NCBI RefSeq assembly: GCF_902498065.1
Contig: NZ_CABVIR010000007.1
Coordinates: 1 to 64,000 of the forward strand
Length of the DNA stretch: 64,000 bases
Origin: Pseudomonas fluorescens
GTDB taxonomy: Bacteria; Pseudomonadota; Gammaproteobacteria; Pseudomonadales; Pseudomonadaceae
Direction of reading: 5' to 3'
The notes below the pieces were generated by a model, which searched no databases, had not been told where the DNA came from, and saw nothing but the letters and a program-made list of their open reading frames with translations. The position numbers were made by a program, and so were the translations under genes. This document shows, piece by piece, positions 24,717 through 33,411 of the stretch; within the stretch, counting starts at the first letter, position 1, and each line of letters begins with the position of its first letter.

Positions 24717-26243
24717 ATGAACGCATCGCTCACGCCCAACGAAACCACTGTCCAGAACGTCAAGCTGTTGATCGACGGCGAGTGGGTCGAGTCCCAGACC
24801 ACCGAGTGGCACGACATCGTCAACCCGGCGACTCAGCAAGTGCTGGCCAACGTTCCGTTCGCTACGGCCTCGGAAGTCGACGCCGCGATCAGCGCCGCCC
24901 ATCGCGCCTTCCAGACCTGGAAGCTGACGCCGATCGGCGCCCGCATGCGCATCATGCTCAAGCTTCAGGCTTTGATCCGCGAGCACTCCAAGCGTATCGC
25001 CGTGGTCCTGAGCAACGAACAGGGCAAAACCATTGCCGACGCTGAAGGCGATATTTTCCGAGGCCTGGAAGTCGTCGAACACGCGTGCTCCATCGGCACC
25101 CTGCAAATGGGCGAGTTCGCCGAGAACGTCGCGGGCGGCGTCGATACCTACACCCTGCGTCAGCCAATCGGCGTGTGCGCCGGCATCACCCCGTTCAACT
25201 TCCCGGCAATGATTCCGCTGTGGATGTTCCCGATGGCCATCGCCTGCGGCAACACCTTCGTACTCAAACCGTCCGAACAGGACCCGATGTCGACCATGTT
25301 GTTGGTGGAACTGGCGATCGAGGCCGGTGTTCCGGCGGGCGTGCTCAATGTGGTTCACGGCGGCAAGGACGTGGTGGACGCCCTCTGCACTCATAAAGAC
25401 ATCAAGGCGGTTTCCTTCGTCGGTTCGACCGCCGTCGGTACTCACGTTTATGACCTGGCCGGTAAACACGGCAAGCGTGTGCAATCGATGATGGGCGCGA
25501 AAAACCACGCCGTGGTACTGCCGGATGCCAATCGCGAACAAGCGCTGAATGCGCTGGTCGGTGCCGGTTTCGGTGCCGCCGGTCAGCGTTGCATGGCCAC
25601 CTCGGTGGTGGTGCTGGTGGGCGCGGCCAAGCAATGGCTGCCAGACCTGAAAGCGCTGGCGCAGAAACTCAAGGTCAATGCCGGCAGCGAGCCGGGCACT
25701 GACGTCGGTCCAGTGATTTCCAAGCGCGCCAAAGCGCGGATTCTCGATCTGATCGAAAGCGGCATCAAGGAAGGCGCCAAGCTTGAGCTGGATGGTCGCG
25801 AGATCACGGTTCCTGGCTACGAGCAGGGTAACTTTGTCGGCCCGACCCTGTTCTCCGGCGTGACCACCGAGATGCAGATCTACACCCAGGAAATCTTCGG
25901 CCCGGTGCTGGTAGTGCTGGAAGTGAATACGCTCGATGAAGCCATCGCACTGGTCAACGCCAACCCGTTCGGCAACGGCACCGGCCTGTTCACCCAGAGC
26001 GGTGCGGCGGCGCGCAAATTCCAGAGCGAAATCGACGTGGGTCAGGTCGGCATCAACATCCCGATTCCAGTGCCGGTCCCGTTCTTCAGCTTCACCGGTT
26101 CGCGCGGTTCCAAACTCGGCGACCTCGGCCCGTATGGCAAGCAAGTGGTGCAGTTCTACACTCAGACCAAGACCGTCACCAGTCGCTGGTTCGATGACGA
26201 CAGCGTCAACGACGGTGTGAACACCACCATCAACTTGCGTTAA
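24717..26243 (+). CDS. mmsA: CoA-acylating methylmalonate-semialdehyde dehydrogenase
   Basis: MmsA converts (S)-methylmalonate semialdehyde to propionyl-CoA with NAD+ and CoA, the last step of valine catabolism. The 508-residue protein has the aldehyde dehydrogenase fold, catalytic C292 in GQRCMA, and MGAKNH in place of the usual ELGGK. Lacking the general-base glutamate is typical of this CoA-dependent subfamily. ITPFNFPAM and FVGSTAVG are also family hallmarks. It is followed 10 bases later by mmsB and divergent from the LysR gene. Confidence 0.95.
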   Translation: MNASLTPNETTVQNVKLLIDGEWVESQTTEWHDIVNPATQQVLANVPFATASEVDAAISAAHRAFQTWKLTPIGARMRIMLKLQALIREHSKRIAVVLSNEQGKTIADAEGDIFRGLEVVEHACSIGTLQMGEFAENVAGGVDTYTLRQPIGVCAGITPFNFPAMIPLWMFPMAIACGNTFVLKPSEQDPMSTMLLVELAIEAGVPAGVLNVVHGGKDVVDALCTHKDIKAVSFVGSTAVGTHVYDLAGKHGKRVQSMMGAKNHAVVLPDANREQALNALVGAGFGAAGQRCMATSVVVLVGAAKQWLPDLKALAQKLKVNAGSEPGTDVGPVISKRAKARILDLIESGIKEGAKLELDGREITVPGYEQGNFVGPTLFSGVTTEMQIYTQEIFGPVLVVLEVNTLDEAIALVNANPFGNGTGLFTQSGAAARKFQSEIDVGQVGINIPIPVPVPFFSFTGSRGSKLGDLGPYGKQVVQFYTQTKTVTSRWFDDDSVNDGVNTTINLR

Positions 26244-26253
26244 GGAGCCGGAC

Positions 26254-27141
26254 ATGAAAATCGCTTTTATCGGTCTCGGCAACATGGGCGCGCCGATGGC
26301 GCGCAACCTGATCAAGGCTGGTCACGCACTGCGACTGGTTGATTTGAACAAAACCGTTCTGGCCGAGCTGGAACAACTGGGCGGCAGCATCAGCGCGACA
26401 GCCCGTGAAGCCGCTCAAGGCGCAGAACTGGTCATCACCATGCTGCCCGCCGCTGTGCACGTGCGCAGCGTTTGGCTGGGCGAGGACGGCGTGCTGGCGG
26501 GGATCGCCAAAGGCGTGCCGGCCGTGGATTGCAGCACCATCGATCCGCAAACGGCGCGTGATGTGGCCGTTGCGGCAGCCAAACAAGGCGTGGCCATGGC
26601 CGATGCGCCGGTATCGGGTGGCACGGGCGGCGCGGCGGCCGGGACGCTGACCTTTATGGTCGGTGCCACCCCCGAACTGTTTGCCACCCTGCAACCGGTG
26701 CTGGCGCAGATGGGGCGCAACATCGTCCACTGCGGCGAAGTCGGCACCGGGCAAATCGCCAAGATCTGCAACAACCTGCTGCTGGCGATCTCCATGGTCG
26801 GCGTCAGCGAAGCCATGGCGCTGGGCGATGCACTGGGGATCGACACTGGCGTGTTGGCCGGGATCATCAACAGTTCTACCGGGCGTTGCTGGAGTTCGGA
26901 GATGTACAACCCGTGGCCGGGCATCGTCGAAACGGCGCCGGCATCGCGCGGCTATACCGGTGGTTTTGGTGCCGAGCTGATGCTCAAGGATCTCGGACTT
27001 GCCACGGAAGCGGCACGTCAGGCGCACCAACCGGTGGTACTCGGCGCGGTGGCCCAGCAGTTGTATCAGGCGATGAGCCTGCGCGGGGAGGGGGGTAAAG
27101 ACTTCTCGGCGATCATCAACAGCTATCGCAAACCGCAGTAA
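26254..27141 (+). CDS. mmsB: 3-hydroxyisobutyrate dehydrogenase
   Basis: MmsB oxidises 3-hydroxyisobutyrate to methylmalonate semialdehyde, feeding MmsA. The 295-residue protein has the NAD-binding GLGNMGAPMARNL at the N-terminus, the substrate motif DAPVSGGTGGAAAGTL, and the catalytic lysine in GTGQIAKICNN. The ATG follows AAGGAGCCGG, a strong ribosome-binding site. It closes the mmsAB operon, with a REP pair and a terminator after it. Confidence 0.95.
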   Translation: MKIAFIGLGNMGAPMARNLIKAGHALRLVDLNKTVLAELEQLGGSISATAREAAQGAELVITMLPAAVHVRSVWLGEDGVLAGIAKGVPAVDCSTIDPQTARDVAVAAAKQGVAMADAPVSGGTGGAAAGTLTFMVGATPELFATLQPVLAQMGRNIVHCGEVGTGQIAKICNNLLLAISMVGVSEAMALGDALGIDTGVLAGIINSSTGRCWSSEMYNPWPGIVETAPASRGYTGGFGAELMLKDLGLATEAARQAHQPVVLGAVAQQLYQAMSLRGEGGKDFSAIINSYRKPQ

Positions 27142-27156
27142 AACCTGGGTAAACCC

Positions 27157-27236
27157 TGTGGGAGCGAGCCTGCTCGCGATAGCGTTTGATCAGTCACCGT
27201 CAATGGTGACTGTGCTGATCCAATCGCGAGCAGGTA
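27157..27236. repeat. REP element pair
   Basis: GTGGGAGCGAGCCTGCTCGCGAT followed, in inverted orientation, by ATCGCGAGCAGGT; a typical Pseudomonas repetitive extragenic palindrome pair after mmsB. It also contains a local hairpin (AGTCACCGTCAATGGTGACT). Confidence 0.8.
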
Positions 27237-27258
27237 CTGCATGTACGCATCGACATTT

Positions 27259-27296
27259 ACCGGGAAATCACGTCGGGTGATCTCCCGGTTTTTTTG
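27259..27296 (+). terminator. Intrinsic terminator after mmsAB
   Basis: ACCGGGA-ATCAC, GTCG loop, GGTGAT-TCCCGG stem followed by seven T. It would end mmsAB transcription and lies at the stop of the convergent cupin gene. Confidence 0.8.
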
Positions 27297-27298
27297 CA

Positions 27299-27643
27299 TC
27301 AGGCAAACACGAAATACTTGCGCACGGTTTCAACCACTTCCCATGTGCCTTTCATGCCCGGCTCAATGACGAAAATGTCGCCCGCGCGCAGATGGATCGG
27401 CTCTTTGCCTTCCGGGGTGATGATGCAGTAGCCCTCGCGGAAATCGCAGTATTCCCACTTCACGTATTCCACATACCACTTGCCCGGCGTGCAGATCCAG
27501 GTGCCCATGATCTTGCTGCCGTCTTCGCTGGTGTAGGCGTTGAGGTTGACGGTGTGCGGGTCGCCTTCGAGTTTTTCCCATTTGCAGGCATCAAGGACCG
27601 GCAGGGGGTGAGTGTCGCGAAGAACGGTAATCGGTGCGGACAT
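27299..27643 (-). CDS. Cupin-domain protein (DUF861 type)
   Basis: The 114-residue single-domain cupin has the two cupin motifs around GTWICTPGKWYVEY and AGDIFVIEPGMKGTWEV, the pattern of the DUF861 (ureidoglycine aminohydrolase-like) group. Such small cupins are often enzymes or sensors of small nitrogenous metabolites; the substrate cannot be told here. The start at 27643 gives MSAPITVLRD and is preceded by GGAGTCATC. It is convergent with mmsB and has no operon partner. Confidence 0.75.
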   Translation of the reverse strand: MSAPITVLRDTHPLPVLDACKWEKLEGDPHTVNLNAYTSEDGSKIMGTWICTPGKWYVEYVKWEYCDFREGYCIITPEGKEPIHLRAGDIFVIEPGMKGTWEVVETVRKYFVFA

Positions 27644-27762
27644 GATGACTCCGAGCGTGAGGGAGAACTGAAGTCGCACCGTATAGGGCTTGGTGGGGCA
27701 TCAGTTGTCTGTGCTCGACATCGAGGTATCCAGAAACGCTGGTTCCACTGCGCGCTCAATAA

Positions 27763-27799
27763 AACGCCCCGGCATTCATCGAATGCCGGGGCGTTTTTT
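27763..27799 (-). terminator. Bidirectional terminator near the permease gene
   Basis: A 15-bp perfect stem (AACGCCCCGGCATTC / GAATGCCGGGGCGTT) with a 3-base loop and T- or A-runs on both sides. It ends leftward transcription of the permease gene whose stop lies at 27806. Confidence 0.9.
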
Positions 27800-27805
27800 A
27801 TGCGG

Positions 27806-29209
27806 TTACTGAGTCACTGACAGCTTTCGGTGCCTGGCCATGCGCAGGCGGTAGCACCCGTAGATGACCAATACCCACACCGGCATGGCGTACACCGAGG
27901 CGCGCACGGGTGGAATCATCCAGATGACGCAGATGATCACGGCCATGAACGCCAGGCACAGATAATTGGTGTACGGCGACCAGAACGCCTTGAAGCCAGG
28001 CACGACGCCGCGCTGAACCATGGCCTTGCGAAACTTCAGGTGCGTCAGGCTGATCAGCGCCCAGTTGATCATCAGCGAGGCGACCACCAGCGCAAACAAC
28101 AACTCAAGCGCTTCGTGCGGCGCGACGTAGTTGACCAGCACCGCCAGCATGGTGATCAGCGCCGAGACGCCCAGTGCCAGCAACGGAACGCCTTGCTTGT
28201 TCAGTTTCATCAGCACTTTGGGGGCGTCGCCTTGTTCCGCCAGGCCGTAGAGCATGCGGCTGTTGCAGTAGACGCCGCTGTTGTAGACCGAGAGCGCGGC
28301 GGTGAGTACCACGAAGTTGAGGATCTGCGCGGCGGTGTCGCTGCCGATCAGGGCGAAAATCTGCACGAACGGACTGCCGCTGTAGGCATCGCCCGAAGCG
28401 CCCAGTGTTTGCAGCAGTTGGTCCCACGGGTACAGCGACAGCAACACGGTGAGTGCGCCGACGTAGAAGATCAGCACCCGATAAACCACTTGGTTGATGG
28501 CTTTGGGAATGACCTTGCGCGGCTCGCTGGCTTCAGCGGCGGTGATGCCGACCAGTTCCAGGCCGCCGAAGGAGAACATGATGAACGCCATCGCCATCAG
28601 CAGACCGCTGTAACCATTGGGAAAGAATCCGCCGTGGCTCCACAGGTTGCTCACCGATGCTTGCGGCCCGCCGGTGCCGCTGAACAGCATGTAGCAGCCG
28701 AGGAGGATCATGCCGATGATGGCCACGACCTTGATGATCGCGAACCAGAACTCCATCTCGCCGAAGACTTTGACGTTCAGCGTGTTGATCAGGTTGACCA
28801 GCACGAAGAACACCGCTGCGCTGACCCAGGTCGGCACCTCCGGCCACCAGAACTGCACGTACTTGCCGACGGCGGTCAGCTCGGCCATGCCCACCAACAC
28901 ATACAGGACCCAGTAGTTCCAGCCGGACAAGAAACCGGCAAAACCGCCCCAGTAGTTGTGAGCGAAGTGGCTGAAAGAGCCGGCCACGGGTTCCTCGACA
29001 ATCATCTCGCCCAGTTGGCGCATGATCAGGAATGCGATGAAACCGGCAATCGCATAGCCGAGGATCATCGATGGTCCGGCGGATTTGAGCACTCCGGCAG
29101 AGCCCAGGAACAGCCCCGTACCAATGGCTCCGCCCAATGCGATCAGTTGAATGTGACGATTTTTCAACCCCCGCTTGAGCGTTGCCTGTTGCAAGATTTC
29201 ATCCGCCAT
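27806..29209 (-). CDS. aroP: AroP-type aromatic amino acid permease
   Basis: The 467-residue APC-family proton symporter has about 12 transmembrane segments. It closely follows E. coli AroP through long blocks: LKRGLKNRHIQLIALGGAIG, EEPVAGSFSHFA, KVFGEMEFWFAIIKV and FSFGGLELVGITAAE. It should import phenylalanine, tyrosine and/or tryptophan; exact specificity within AroP/PheP cannot be read here. ATG is preceded by AAGGGAACCAG. It is monocistronic, with a strong terminator. Confidence 0.9.
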   Translation of the reverse strand: MADEILQQATLKRGLKNRHIQLIALGGAIGTGLFLGSAGVLKSAGPSMILGYAIAGFIAFLIMRQLGEMIVEEPVAGSFSHFAHNYWGGFAGFLSGWNYWVLYVLVGMAELTAVGKYVQFWWPEVPTWVSAAVFFVLVNLINTLNVKVFGEMEFWFAIIKVVAIIGMILLGCYMLFSGTGGPQASVSNLWSHGGFFPNGYSGLLMAMAFIMFSFGGLELVGITAAEASEPRKVIPKAINQVVYRVLIFYVGALTVLLSLYPWDQLLQTLGASGDAYSGSPFVQIFALIGSDTAAQILNFVVLTAALSVYNSGVYCNSRMLYGLAEQGDAPKVLMKLNKQGVPLLALGVSALITMLAVLVNYVAPHEALELLFALVVASLMINWALISLTHLKFRKAMVQRGVVPGFKAFWSPYTNYLCLAFMAVIICVIWMIPPVRASVYAMPVWVLVIYGCYRLRMARHRKLSVTQ

Positions 29210-29312
29210 CTGGTTCCCTTTTGGTTGTTGTGGTCAGGCCTGATTTGAAAGGGCTGATATTACTCTGCGCGGTCCTCGTCATACAGGTGCCAGTTGGGCC
29301 AAACACTGGTGT

Positions 29313-30197
29313 TCAAGGCGCGCGCAACGCGTGGAGCAAGGCTCTGGCGTAAGCGGGCAGGCCAGTGAATGAGCGGGCGCACAACAACAGTTTGCGCTGC
29401 GCCCAGTCTTCCTTCAGGGCGAAGCGCTTGAACGAATGATCGACAGCCCGGCGCTGGATCGCCGCCAGCGGCACAATCGCCAGCCCGGCGCCGCGAGCGA
29501 CCATGCGCATCACGCCGTCGAAGCCTTCTGCACGGATGCGGATTTGCAAGCGCATCCCCGCGTGCAGCGCCTGTTCTTCGAGGTACACCGCCAGCGCGCT
29601 ATTGGCGTTCAGGCCCACGTAATCGTGATGCAGGGTGTCGCTGAAGTTGGGTGTCGCGCCGTTCGCCAGGGGATGGTCGGGCGGCATGATCAGCACCAGC
29701 GGATCATCGCGAAAGGGCAGGGTTTCGAGGGCGTGGGTGTCCACGGCGTCGGAGACGATGCCAAGGTCGGCCGCGCCCTGGCGCAGGGCGTGAGTGATAC
29801 GGGCGCTGGGCAATTCCTGCAGGTCAATGTCGAGGTTGGGATGACGGCAGAGGAAGTCCGCCAGCACTTCCGGCAGGTACTCGGTGATTGCCGTGGTATT
29901 GCACAGTAAACGCACCTGACCTTTGACGCCTTTGGCGTATTCAGCCAGGTCCTGTTGCAGGCGGTCGGCGTGTTGCAGCAGCAGTCGGGCGTGTTGCGCC
30001 AGGGCTGTTCCGGCGGGCGTGGGGGTGACGCCGCGACGACCGCGCTCCAGAAAGTCGATGCCGAGCGAAGCCTCCATCGCACGGATTCGTGCGCTCGCCG
30101 CCGCCAGGGATAAATGGCTGCGAGCGGCGCCGGCGGTGATGTTGCCGGTGTCGAGGATGTTCAGGTAGAGGCGCAGGTCGGTGAGGTCGAAGTGCAT
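29313..30197 (-). CDS. LysR-type transcriptional regulator
   Basis: The 294-residue LTTR has an N-terminal winged helix (DLRLYLNILDTGNITAGAARSHLS, shown in part as its recognisable pattern) and a C-terminal effector domain. The start at 30197 gives the usual LTTR N-terminus; the longer frame runs through a REP element. It is divergent from the TauE/SafE-type transporter at 30430, the usual arrangement for an LTTR and its target. The ligand is unknown. Confidence 0.88.
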   Translation of the reverse strand: MHFDLTDLRLYLNILDTGNITAGAARSHLSLAAASARIRAMEASLGIDFLERGRRGVTPTPAGTALAQHARLLLQHADRLQQDLAEYAKGVKGQVRLLCNTTAITEYLPEVLADFLCRHPNLDIDLQELPSARITHALRQGAADLGIVSDAVDTHALETLPFRDDPLVLIMPPDHPLANGATPNFSDTLHHDYVGLNANSALAVYLEEQALHAGMRLQIRIRAEGFDGVMRMVARGAGLAIVPLAAIQRRAVDHSFKRFALKEDWAQRKLLLCARSFTGLPAYARALLHALRAP

Positions 30198-30230
30198 CGG
30201 TACAGCCTCGGGAGGTGCGTTGTCGGGGCG

Positions 30231-30332
30231 GACGCCATCGCGGGCAAGCCCGCTCCCACAGGTTTTGCGTCGTTTCGCCCATTTTGCGACCCGCACAATA
30301 CTGGTGGGAGCGGGCTTGCCCGGGATGGCGTC
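30231..30332. repeat. REP element pair
   Basis: GACGCCATCGCGGGCAAGCC ... GCTCCCACAG and, inverted, GGTGGGAGCGGGCTTGCCCG ... GATGGCGTC, between the divergent LysR and TauE genes. Confidence 0.85.
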
Positions 30333-30429
30333 AGTTGCATCAATACATTCTTAAGCCTCTACCAAAACAAGAGGCACCCTCAGTATATGGCAGATTTCCA
30401 ACCGACCCGTCCGGGCCCACCATAGCCCC

Positions 30430-31194
30430 ATGAATACACTCTCTGCGTTTTACCAAAACCTCGGGTTGACCCTTTCATTGCTGGTCATCGTCACCTTCCT
30501 CCTGGCCGGCATGATCAAAGGCGTCATCGGCCTCGGCCTGCCAACCATCGCCATGGGCCTGCTCGGTCTGGCTATGGCACCGTCGCAGGCTGCGGCGTTG
30601 CTGATTATTCCCGCGACCCTGACCAACATCTGGCAACTGGCCTTCGGCGGGCATTTGCGCGGGCTGGTCAGACGGCTGTGGCCGATGCTGCTGGCGATCC
30701 TCATCGGCACCGGTGCCGGTACGGTGTGGATCGGCATGGCCGGTGGTCATTGGGTGGTGCGAGGGTTGGGCGCGGCGTTGCTGCTCTACGCGTTGAGCGG
30801 ACTGTTTCTGCCGACCTTGCGTGTCGGCAGTCAGACCGAGCGCTGGCTCGGTCCACTGTGCGGCGTGCTCACCGGCGTCATCACTTCGGCCACCGGCGTT
30901 TTCGTGATTCCTGCGGTGCCGTATCTGCAAGCACTGGGTTTGAACAGGGATGAACTGGTGCAGGCGCTGGGCCTGTCGTTCACCGTGTCGACCCTCGCAC
31001 TCGCCGCCGGCCTGTTGTGGCGTGGGGCGCTGGGCGGTGGTGAGTTGAGCGCGTCATTGCTGGCGCTGATCCCGGCAGTGCTGGGCATGTTGCTTGGGCA
31101 ATGGCTGCGTCAGCGGATCAGTGCCGTACTGTTCAAACGCGTGTTCTTCATCGGCCTCGGTGTGCTCGGCGGCCACCTGCTGATCAGCGGGTAG
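30430..31194 (+). CDS. TauE/SafE-family membrane transporter
   Basis: The 254-residue protein has about eight hydrophobic segments and the conserved opening MIKGVIGLGLPTIAMGLL of the TauE/SafE (DUF81) family. A second half resembles the first: GVLTGVITSATGVFVIPAVP. Members export sulfite, sulfoacetate or other organic anions. The divergent LysR gene is its likely regulator. Its stop overlaps the end of the convergent ABM gene by 11 bases. Confidence 0.85.
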   Translation: MNTLSAFYQNLGLTLSLLVIVTFLLAGMIKGVIGLGLPTIAMGLLGLAMAPSQAAALLIIPATLTNIWQLAFGGHLRGLVRRLWPMLLAILIGTGAGTVWIGMAGGHWVVRGLGAALLLYALSGLFLPTLRVGSQTERWLGPLCGVLTGVITSATGVFVIPAVPYLQALGLNRDELVQALGLSFTVSTLALAAGLLWRGALGGGELSASLLALIPAVLGMLLGQWLRQRISAVLFKRVFFIGLGVLGGHLLISG

Positions 31195-31498
31195 CGGACG
31201 ACGGGCTAAGCATCTCGACGGCGCGGATATCGAAATCACCTTCCAGGTATTCCTCGCGTTGTTCGAGGAACTGCTTCATGTGCGGCAGGTTCGAGTGCAC
31301 GTCGAGGTGCGCCTGGGATTGCCAGATCTCGAAGAAGATAAACAGCGTCGGGTCCTGTTTGTCGCGCAGCATGTGGTACTCGATGCAGCCGGGCTCGGCA
31401 CGACTCGCTTCCACATAGCCACGGAAGAACGCTTCGAAGGCGTCGGATTTTTCCGGGCGAGTCTTCGCGTGCAGGATGAAGCCTTGTATTTCACTCAT
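31184..31498 (-). CDS. Antibiotic biosynthesis monooxygenase (ABM) domain protein
   Basis: The 104-residue ferredoxin-like ABM/quinol monooxygenase type has GFILHAKTRPEKSDAFEAF, PGCIEYHMLRD and FFEIWQSQAHLDVHS as the core. Relatives include YgiN quinol monooxygenase, and the nearby MdaB-type quinone reductase at 31662 fits a quinone-cycling role; in E. coli, ygiN and mdaB are also adjacent. The ATG at 31498 follows GGAGATTTTTTG. It is divergent from mdaB. Confidence 0.85.
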   Translation of the reverse strand: MSEIQGFILHAKTRPEKSDAFEAFFRGYVEASRAEPGCIEYHMLRDKQDPTLFIFFEIWQSQAHLDVHSNLPHMKQFLEQREEYLEGDFDIRAVEMLSPSSATR

Positions 31499-31661
31499 CA
31501 AAAAATCTCCTCAAGTTCAGAATCGGCGCAAGTTTATGGCAACAATCGCGTGTCGATTCGTGCGTATGAGTCAAATGAATTTTGCGAGTTCAGGGCTTAT
31601 TCCGCGCGTGGCTGATCGCTAACCTGCCGCCATGCACTTTCTGACCCTTCCGAGATTTCTC

Positions 31662-32252
31662 ATGAAAAAAGTCTTGTTGCTCAATGGCGGCAAACAGTTT
31701 GCTCACTCCGATGGCCGCTACAACACCACCCTGCACGAAGCCGCGTTGAGCGTGCTGGATCGCGGCGGCGTTGATGTGAAAACCACCTTCATCGACGAGG
31801 GGTACGACGTCGCCGAAGAGGTCGCCAAATTCCTCTGGGCCGATGTGATCATTTACCAGATGCCGGGCTGGTGGATGGGCGCGCCATGGACCGTGAAGAA
31901 GTACATCGACGAAGTCTTCACCGAAGGCCACGGCAGCCTCTACGCCAGCGACGGCCGCACCCGTTCCGATGCCTCGCAAAAGTACGGCAGCGGTGGTCTG
32001 GTGCACGGCAAGCAATACCTGTTGTCGTTGACCTGGAACGCGCCGCAGCAAGCCTTCGACGACCCGACCGATTTCTTCGAAGGCAAGGGCGTGGACGCGG
32101 TGTACTTCCCGTTCCACAAGGCCAACGAGTTCCTCGGCATGACCGGTTTGCCGACGTTCCTGGCCGTTGACGTGATGAAGCGCCCGAACATCGAAGCCGA
32201 TGTGGCGCGTTATGAGCAGCATTTGACCGAGGTGTTTGGCCTCAAGGCTTGA
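31662..32252 (+). CDS. mdaB: NADPH:quinone reductase MdaB
   Basis: The 196-residue flavodoxin-fold FAD enzyme makes a two-electron reduction of quinones, protecting against oxidative stress. Recognisable blocks are LLNGGKQFAHSDGRYN, the FAD/quinone site YQMPGWWMGAPW, and LSLTWNAPQQAF. The start at 31662 is the family's MKKVLLLNGG; an upstream in-frame ATG would add ten residues. It is divergent from the ABM gene and followed by a LysR gene in the same direction that may regulate it. Confidence 0.92.
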   Translation: MKKVLLLNGGKQFAHSDGRYNTTLHEAALSVLDRGGVDVKTTFIDEGYDVAEEVAKFLWADVIIYQMPGWWMGAPWTVKKYIDEVFTEGHGSLYASDGRTRSDASQKYGSGGLVHGKQYLLSLTWNAPQQAFDDPTDFFEGKGVDAVYFPFHKANEFLGMTGLPTFLAVDVMKRPNIEADVARYEQHLTEVFGLKA

Positions 32253-32287
32253 GGCTCGGCTACTATCGATACTTCGCGCAAGAACCT

Positions 32288-32347
32288 GGAGCCCGGCTTG
32301 CCGGCGATGGCGATCTTGAATACGCCATCGCCGGCAAGCCGGGCTCC
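32288..32347. repeat. Perfect 25-bp inverted repeat (REP-like)
   Basis: GGAGCCCGGCTTGCCGGCGA and five further bases (32288-32312) are exactly reverse-complementary to 32323-32347, with a 10-base spacer. The sequence differs from the common REP type in this window (GGAGCCCGG instead of GTGGGAGCG), so it belongs to another REP subclass. Confidence 0.85.
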
Positions 32348-32396
32348 TACGAAAAGCGATTTAAGCGCGGCAATGAATTATCGATAAGGGGCATTC

Positions 32397-33308
32397 GTGA
32401 AAGCCAGATCCGATGAGTTGCAGATTTTCGTCTGCGTGATTGAGTGCGGGTCGATTTCCGCTGCGGCCGAACAAGTCGGCCAGACGCCTTCGGCGGTCAG
32501 CCGCACGTTGTCGCGGCTGGAGGCCAAGCTCGATACCACGCTGATCAACCGCACTACGCGGCGCATGGATTTGACGGAGGAGGGCAAGTATTTCTTCGAG
32601 CACGCCAAACTGATTCTCGATCAAATGGCGGAGCTTGAAGAGCGCCTCAGTTCACGTCAGCAAACCCCGTCCGGGCGTCTGCGGATCAACGCAGCGTCAC
32701 CGTTCATGCTGCACGCCATCGTGCCCCACATCGATGAGTTCCGCCGGCTCTACCCGGACATCCAGCTCGAACTCAACAGCAACGACCTGATCATCGACCT
32801 GCTCGAACAAAGCACCGACATCGCCATCCGCATCGGCGCCCTGGCCGACTCGACCCTGCACGCCCGTTCACTGGGTTGCAGTCCGCTGCACATCGTCGCC
32901 AGCCCGGCCTACCTTGAGCAACATGGCACACCACTGGTGGTCGAGGAGCTGACGGGGCACGCGCTGCTGGGTTTCACGAATAACGAAGGCCTCAACCAAT
33001 GGCCGCTGCGCTATGTGCATGGCGACCGCTGGCCGATTCAGGCGTCGATCAGCGCGTCCAGCGGCGAGACGATCAGGCAGCTGGCGCTTAAAGGTCAGGG
33101 CATTGCCAGCCTGTCGCATTTCATGACCATCGACGACATCCGGGCCGGGCGCCTGAAGGTGCTGCTGGCGGATTTCAACAGCGGTTATCGCCAGCCGATC
33201 AACGCGGTCTATTACCGCAACTCGCAATTGGCCCTGCGGATTCAGTGCTTCCTGGACTTTATCCAGAGCAAATTGGCGGTGTATGCGAATGCGGATTTCG
33301 AGGGTTGA
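32397..33308 (+). CDS. LysR-type transcriptional regulator
   Basis: The 303-residue LTTR begins with GTG after TAAGGGG. It has the winged helix DELQIFVCVIECGSIS, then TPSAVSRTLSRLEAKLDTTL, and the effector domain with SGRLRINAASPFMLH. Its order after mdaB suggests control of quinone or redox stress genes, by inference only. The following epimerase gene is 100 bases downstream. Confidence 0.88.
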   Translation: MKARSDELQIFVCVIECGSISAAAEQVGQTPSAVSRTLSRLEAKLDTTLINRTTRRMDLTEEGKYFFEHAKLILDQMAELEERLSSRQQTPSGRLRINAASPFMLHAIVPHIDEFRRLYPDIQLELNSNDLIIDLLEQSTDIAIRIGALADSTLHARSLGCSPLHIVASPAYLEQHGTPLVVEELTGHALLGFTNNEGLNQWPLRYVHGDRWPIQASISASSGETIRQLALKGQGIASLSHFMTIDDIRAGRLKVLLADFNSGYRQPINAVYYRNSQLALRIQCFLDFIQSKLAVYANADFEG

Positions 33309-33411
33309 TTCGTGATCCCTGCGCAAGAGTGAATTGGGTCAACGGGGATTTTTCAGCGGTGATGACTGCTTGATACTCGTTGCATCACTTATTCACGCAG
33401 GGAGTTTCTCC

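Noticed and set aside
24612..26315. 567-codon minus-strand frame opposite mmsA
   Set aside because: Antisense shadow of a GC-rich gene; mmsA has clear catalytic motifs on the plus strand.
27830..29248. 472-codon plus-strand frame opposite the AroP-type gene
   Set aside because: Histidine- and glutamine-rich shadow of a membrane protein gene; no motifs.
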